Positions 5,185 through 6,709 of a stretch of DNA of 6,709 nucleotides are shown here, piece after piece (the first letter of the stretch is position 1; each line of letters begins with the position of its first letter). Under the pieces are notes generated by a model. The model was not told the DNA's origin. It searched no databases and saw only the letters and a list, made by a program, of their open reading frames with translations. The stretch comes from Rhodospirillales bacterium (GTDB lineage Bacteria > Pseudomonadota > Alphaproteobacteria > Rhodospirillales > JADHTD01): the NCBI GenBank assembly GCA_016776525.1, contig JADHTD010000151.1:1-6709 (forward strand). The letters run 5' to 3'. A program made the translations under genes and the position numbers.

Positions 5185-6709
5185 CTAATTGCCTGTAGCG
5201 GCGGCAACCGTGTTGGACAGCGTTTGCACCAATTCCTCGCGGTTGGATTTAGCGACATAATCATTGAAGCCGGCTTCCCGGCCCCGGTCGAAATCCTTAT
5301 CGGTGGCATGCGAGGAAAGGGCAATCATCGGCACCGTTTCCCAGCGGGGATCGCCGCGAACGGCTTCGGCAAATTCAAAACCGTCCAATCCGGGCATTTC
5401 AACGTCGCTAATGATGACATCGAAGGAAGCGCCCTTCTCGCGCAAGTCCAAAGCAGACGCAGCACTTTCAACCGTCGTCACTTTGTATCCGGCAACCGAC
5501 AGAACCGGCGTCAGCAGGTTCCGGAAAAACGGGCTGTCATCGACCAGCAAAATATTCAAAGGGCCGCTGTCGAGAGTCAGTGAATCCGTCGTTTCACTGC
5601 CGAACCAATCGTCAAAGGCCATGGTCAGGTAATGACCGGCATCGATCACATCCGTGGCCTTGCCGCTAATGATGGCGCTGCCGATCAATCCATCCTGATC
5701 GGCGGTCAGTTCCACCTTAAGGCGGTCTTCGACGATATCGACGATTTCATCGACCACCAGCCCCATGGACCGTTCGCGGTCGGTGAAGACGAGGATCGGC
5801 TGACGTCCTTCGGTCTTGAATTGATGGGAAGAGTCAAACGGAACAAGTGGCATCAGGTGCCCACGGTACTGAACAACGTGCTGGCCGTGCGAGAGTTCCG
5901 TCTCTGACAAATCAATATCTTCAAGACGCGCCACCAGGGCCAAGGGAACCGCCTTCAGTTCCGAACCACCGGCGCGGAAGATGAGCATCGATGTTTTCTC
6001 TTCCTCGTGGCTTTGCACCGCCGTTTCCTTCGGCTCATCGTGAGCGGCGCCCTGGCCTGTGGCGCCGGCAATGCCGTTTGGATCGAGGATCATGATGACG
6101 CTGCCGTCGCCCAGGATGGTATTGCCCGAATAGAAGGAAATATCCCTGAGGATCGGAGCCACCGGCTTGACGACGATTTCTTCGGTATCGAAGACCCGGT
6201 CGACAATGATGCCGAAGGAATAGGTGCCGACCTGGGCCACCACGATGAACAATTCTTCATCCGGTTCGGCGGCCTCTTCGGCTTCGGCATCATCCGCGGC
6301 CTCAACGACGGCCTCAATGGCGGTTTCATCCCCATCGGAAACCGGGGGCTCATCATCTGGCGCGGCCGTAACGGCGTCTTCCGTTTCTTCCAAATTAAGG
6401 AGGGTGCGCAAGTGTACCAGGGGCAACAAACGGTTGCGAAGCCTGAGCACCGGCGAATCGTTAATCATCTCGATATTATTCTCGGAATGAGACGATGCCC
6501 GCACCAGTTCGAGGACGCTGATTTGCGGAATGGCGAAGCGTTCGGAGGCACATTCGACAATCAGCGCCGAAACGATGGCCAAGGTCAGCGGAATCTTAAT
6601 GGTAAAGGTCGATCCTTTGCCTTCCTCTGATTTCAGCTCAATGGTGCCGCCAATTTTCTCGATATTGGTGCGCACCACGTCCATACCGACGCCACGGCCG
6701 GAAACATTG
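5185..6709 (-). CDS. cheA: Hybrid chemotaxis histidine kinase CheA with two CheW-like domains and a C-terminal receiver (5' part beyond the window)
   Basis: CheA is the central kinase of the chemoreceptor array; it phosphorylates CheY and CheB. The N-terminal half (phosphotransfer, dimerisation, most of the ATPase domain) lies off the right edge. Numbering from Met at 6684, the visible part begins at the kinase G2 box NVSGRGVGMDVV (ending at residue 4) and leaves the ATPase domain near 33. A CheW-like domain follows (about 34-208). It is split by a very acidic low-complexity stretch (about 98-145) and resumes with the well-conserved VVAQVGTYSFGIIVDRVFD and SGNTILGDGSVIMILDPNG. A second, more divergent CheW-like domain covers about 231-360. 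A receiver domain (about 376-496) has Asp382, Asp383, phospho-acceptor Asp427 in ISDVEMPGLDG, Ser457 and Lys479. The frame is unbroken to the TAG stop. Hybrid CheA proteins with a receiver are known in alphaproteobacteria; the receiver may act as phosphate sink or regulator (inference). Confidence 0.95.
   Translation of the reverse strand, partial: NVSGRGVGMDVVRTNIEKIGGTIELKSEEGKGSTFTIKIPLTLAIVSALIVECASERFAIPQISVLELVRASSHSENNIEMINDSPVLRLRNRLLPLVHLRTLLNLEETEDAVTAAPDDEPPVSDGDETAIEAVVEAADDAEAEEAAEPDEELFIVVAQVGTYSFGIIVDRVFDTEEIVVKPVAPILRDISFYSGNTILGDGSVIMILDPNGIAGATGQGAAHDEPKETAVQSHEEEKTSMLIFRAGGSELKAVPLALVARLEDIDLSETELSHGQHVVQYRGHLMPLVPFDSSHQFKTEGRQPILVFTDRERSMGLVVDEIVDIVEDRLKVELTADQDGLIGSAIISGKATDVIDAGHYLTMAFDDWFGSETTDSLTLDSGPLNILLVDDSPFFRNLLTPVLSVAGYKVTTVESAASALDLREKGASFDVIISDVEMPGLDGFEFAEAVRGDPRWETVPMIALSSHATDKDFDRGREAGFNDYVAKSNREELVQTLSNTVAAATGN

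Noticed and set aside
3624..5198. A 524-codon open frame on the plus strand across cheB, cheY and the cheA-cheY gap
   Set aside because: It lies antisense to two strongly conserved genes with full catalytic motifs, and its translation shows no recognisable domain. Long antisense frames are common in GC-rich DNA with this codon bias.

Overview
The window looks like chromosomal DNA from a motile alphaproteobacterium, most likely of the Rhodospirillales type. The evidence is a clear CtrA, the cell-cycle and motility master regulator found essentially only in Alphaproteobacteria, sitting between a flagellar export gene and a chemotaxis cluster, together with a moderately GC-rich composition. A genus cannot be named from sequence alone. 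All six protein genes belong to known families; no phage, CRISPR, tRNA or rRNA and no intact mobile element was seen.

Layout. (1) Positions 1-1449, minus strand: fliI, the flagellar export ATPase, starting at a TTG codon. Its C-terminal end carries an unusual Ala/Pro-rich tail and runs off the left edge. (2) 1450-1695: divergent control region between fliI and ctrA, with a 9-bp tandem repeat and a cluster of three TTAA boxes. (3) 1696-2397, plus strand: ctrA, complete. (4) 2398-2597: gap between convergent ctrA and cheR, filled by G-rich, REP-like direct and inverted repeats. (5) 2598-4979, minus strand: cheY, cheB and cheR, read in that order from right to left and closely packed (20-nt and 3-nt gaps). 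(6) 4980-5184: a 205-nt leader between cheA and cheY with a possible terminator, a possible promoter and possible RNA structure. (7) 5185-6709, minus strand: the C-terminal part of a hybrid CheA whose order is end of the kinase domain, CheW-like domain, second CheW-like domain, receiver domain. Its N-terminal half lies beyond the right edge.

How the genes fit together. CheA phosphorylates CheY (flagellar motor output) and CheB (methylesterase). CheR and CheB add and remove methyl groups on chemoreceptors for adaptation. FliI powers export of flagellar subunits. CtrA is known in several Rhodospirillales to act mainly on motility, so its position here fits local control of flagellar and chemotaxis genes. 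No separate cheW lies between cheA and cheY; the second CheW-like domain of CheA may be related to this.

The parts least explained by known families are the cheA-cheY leader, the repeat block after ctrA, the acidic insert inside the CheA CheW-like domain and the FliI tail. None of these amounts to a demonstrated new system.
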